Shown here piece by piece: positions 4,896 to 6,064 of a stretch of 6,064 bases of DNA; within the stretch, counting starts at the first letter, position 1; the number at the start of each line of letters is the position of its first letter. The notes beneath the pieces were generated by a model, which saw only the letters and a list, made by a program, of their open reading frames with translations, was not told the DNA's origin and did no database searches. A program made the position numbers and the translations under genes. This stretch comes from an uncultured Alphaproteobacteria bacterium (GTDB lineage Bacteria; Pseudomonadota; Alphaproteobacteria; Thalassobaculales; Thalassobaculaceae): the NCBI GenBank assembly GCA_938028645.1, contig CALIMD010000337.1, positions 1-6,064 on the forward strand, read 5' to 3'.

Positions 4896-6064
4896 ATTAC
4901 ACCATCTACTTTAAGTTCGTGAATTTCGTTCTCCGATAGTCCCATCTCTTTTTCATAGAAAATCGAATTATTTTGTCCAAGGCTGGGGCCAAGTGTTTTT
5001 ACTTCTCCGGGGCTAACCGATAAAGTAGGAAAAACATTAGGAACGGTGACTTCGCCCACCTTTTCGACATTTACGTTTTTCATTGTTTTACGCGCCGAGA
5101 AATGCGCATCTGCAAAAATATCTGCTATAGAATTCACAGCACCAGCTGGAACTCCATTCTCGGTGCATATATCGATAACATCATCCCTAGGCATCGACCG
5201 TGTCCATTTTTCAACTTCAGCGAGCACTGTTTCTCTATCTTTTAAACGATCTTTTTGATTTCCATACTTTTGCACTAGATCAGGCCGTTGCATAGCATTA
5301 CCTAATCTCTCGAACATTTTATCAGTTGTGCAAGCGATAGCTAAAAATTTTCCATCCACCGAAGGGAAATGTCCATGAGGACAAGCATTCAATGTTCCAG
5401 TGCCCTCCGGTTCACGCACAAAACCATCTCTCGCATATCTAGGCGCTATCTCGTCTAACGCTCTAAATACACTCTCATATAATGCACAGTCCACAACTTG
5501 TCCCAAACCCGTCATTTCGCGGTACCTGAGGGCCATCATTATTCCTATGCAACCATTCATACCTGTCATGTAATCGCCCAGGGAGGTTGATCCAGGAGTA
5601 ACAGGAATGTCCCCGGGCATCCCCGATAGATAAGTTAGGCCACCATAAGCATGGGCTATTCTCGCGAACCCTGGCCTATTTTTATAAGGCCCTGTTTGTC
5701 CATAGCCTGATACCCTTAACAGGATTAAACCTGGATTTATCTTGCTTAAAACCTCCCAACCAAGGCCCCATTTTTCCAAAGTACCTGGCCTAAAATTTTC
5801 ACAAACTACGTCAGTTTTCTTTATCATTTCCTTGAAGAGCTCTGCCCCTTTGGGCTTGCTCAAATTCAGTGTTATTGATTTTTTGTTTCTTGCTTCATTT
5901 AGCCAGGCTAGCGATTGATCTGGAAGCTCAGTTTGAGTCCCATAACGTCGCCAAGGATCACCACCGTTGGGGTGTTCTACCTTAATTACATCGGCACCAA
6001 ACTCTCCCATGATGGAAGCTGCGTGTGGTGCTGCTATAAAACATGCGATATCTAAAACTCTGAT
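4892..6064 (-). CDS. CaiB/BaiF family (class III) CoA-transferase, N-terminus cut by window edge
   Basis: The frame stays open through the right edge. Codons beyond the ATG at 6010 encode IRVLDIACFIAAPHAASI, the family's typical N-terminal strand and helix, so that ATG is internal and the gene starts beyond 6064; only a few residues should be missing (390 of about 400). Numbered from the internal Met: GADVIKVEHPNGGDPWR (5-21); LNEARNKKSITLNL (37-50); VVCENFRPGTLEKWGLGW (68-85); the SGYGQTGP loop (101-108); and D146 in the GDYMTG segment, the aspartate expected to form the acyl-anhydride and CoA-thioester intermediates. HGHFPSVDGKFLAI (212-225), GVPAG (286-290) and the C-terminal linker also fit. 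The enzyme moves CoA between organic acids without ATP; relatives act on oxalate, carnitine, succinate, mesaconate and bile acids, and the acid here is unknown. Four-base ATGA overlap with the CitE-like lyase indicates co-translation and supports a pathway that activates an acid and later cleaves it. Confidence 0.93.
   Translation of the reverse strand: MRVLDIACFIAAPHAASIMGEFGADVIKVEHPNGGDPWRRYGTQTELPDQSLAWLNEARNKKSITLNLSKPKGAELFKEMIKKTDVVCENFRPGTLEKWGLGWEVLSKINPGLILLRVSGYGQTGPYKNRPGFARIAHAYGGLTYLSGMPGDIPVTPGSTSLGDYMTGMNGCIGIMMALRYREMTGLGQVVDCALYESVFRALDEIAPRYARDGFVREPEGTGTLNACPHGHFPSVDGKFLAIACTTDKMFERLGNAMQRPDLVQKYGNQKDRLKDRETVLAEVEKWTRSMPRDDVIDICTENGVPAGAVNSIADIFADAHFSARKTMKNVNVEKVGEVTVPNVFPTLSVSPGEVKTLGPSLGQNNSIFYEKEMGLSENEIHELKVDGVI

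Overview
The window reads as a gene-dense bacterial chromosome segment, most likely from an AT-leaning Pseudomonadota (marine or environmental alpha- or gammaproteobacterium). This rests on family content (DUF3833, an NTF2-like protein, a DUF6134/DUF3108-like secreted protein, a CaiB/BaiF CoA-transferase, a CitE-like lyase) and compact operon spacing. The class cannot be settled from the sequence alone. No RNA gene, mobile element, CRISPR array or phage gene was seen, and there is no gene-free stretch longer than about 90 bases.

Left part (1-2340): the 3' portion of a DUF3833 gene on the + strand enters from outside the window and runs convergently into a three-gene minus-strand operon. In transcription order that operon is a secreted DUF6134/DUF3108-like protein (GTG start at 2340), a classical short-chain dehydrogenase/reductase, and an NTF2/SnoaL-fold protein. 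Spacing is 6 bp, then a TAATG stop/start overlap. This gene set resembles the conserved proteobacterial cluster often found with photolyase, cyclopropane-fatty-acid-synthase-like methyltransferase and ChrR/sigma-E genes, thought to act in membrane-lipid or photo-oxidative stress. The rest of that cluster would lie left of base 1. The tail of the DUF3833 frame is odd: 27 residues run antisense into the NTF2-like gene, and one extra A in a five-A run would instead give a normal ending exactly at the neighbour's stop.

Right part (2430-6064): a second minus-strand operon carries a class III (CaiB/BaiF) CoA-transferase that is cut by the right edge, a CitE/HpcH-type acyl-CoA lyase joined to it by an ATGA overlap, and, 30 bp further on, a large flavoprotein of the HpaB / 4-hydroxybutyryl-CoA dehydratase (AbfD) superfamily. 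Together they suggest a pathway that loads an organic acid onto CoA, alters the acyl chain with a flavoenzyme, and splits a 3-hydroxyacyl-CoA-type intermediate. The substrate is unknown.

The most interesting item is the AbfD-like protein. It aligns along the dehydratase, but by recalled alignment it keeps only two of the four [4Fe-4S] ligands (C98 and H285) and has also lost several acid/base residues. It carries a Cys-rich C-terminal tail whose CCxxGC motif repeats the CCxxGC at the N-terminal ligand site. It is therefore probably neither a standard dehydratase nor clearly a 4-hydroxyphenylacetate hydroxylase.
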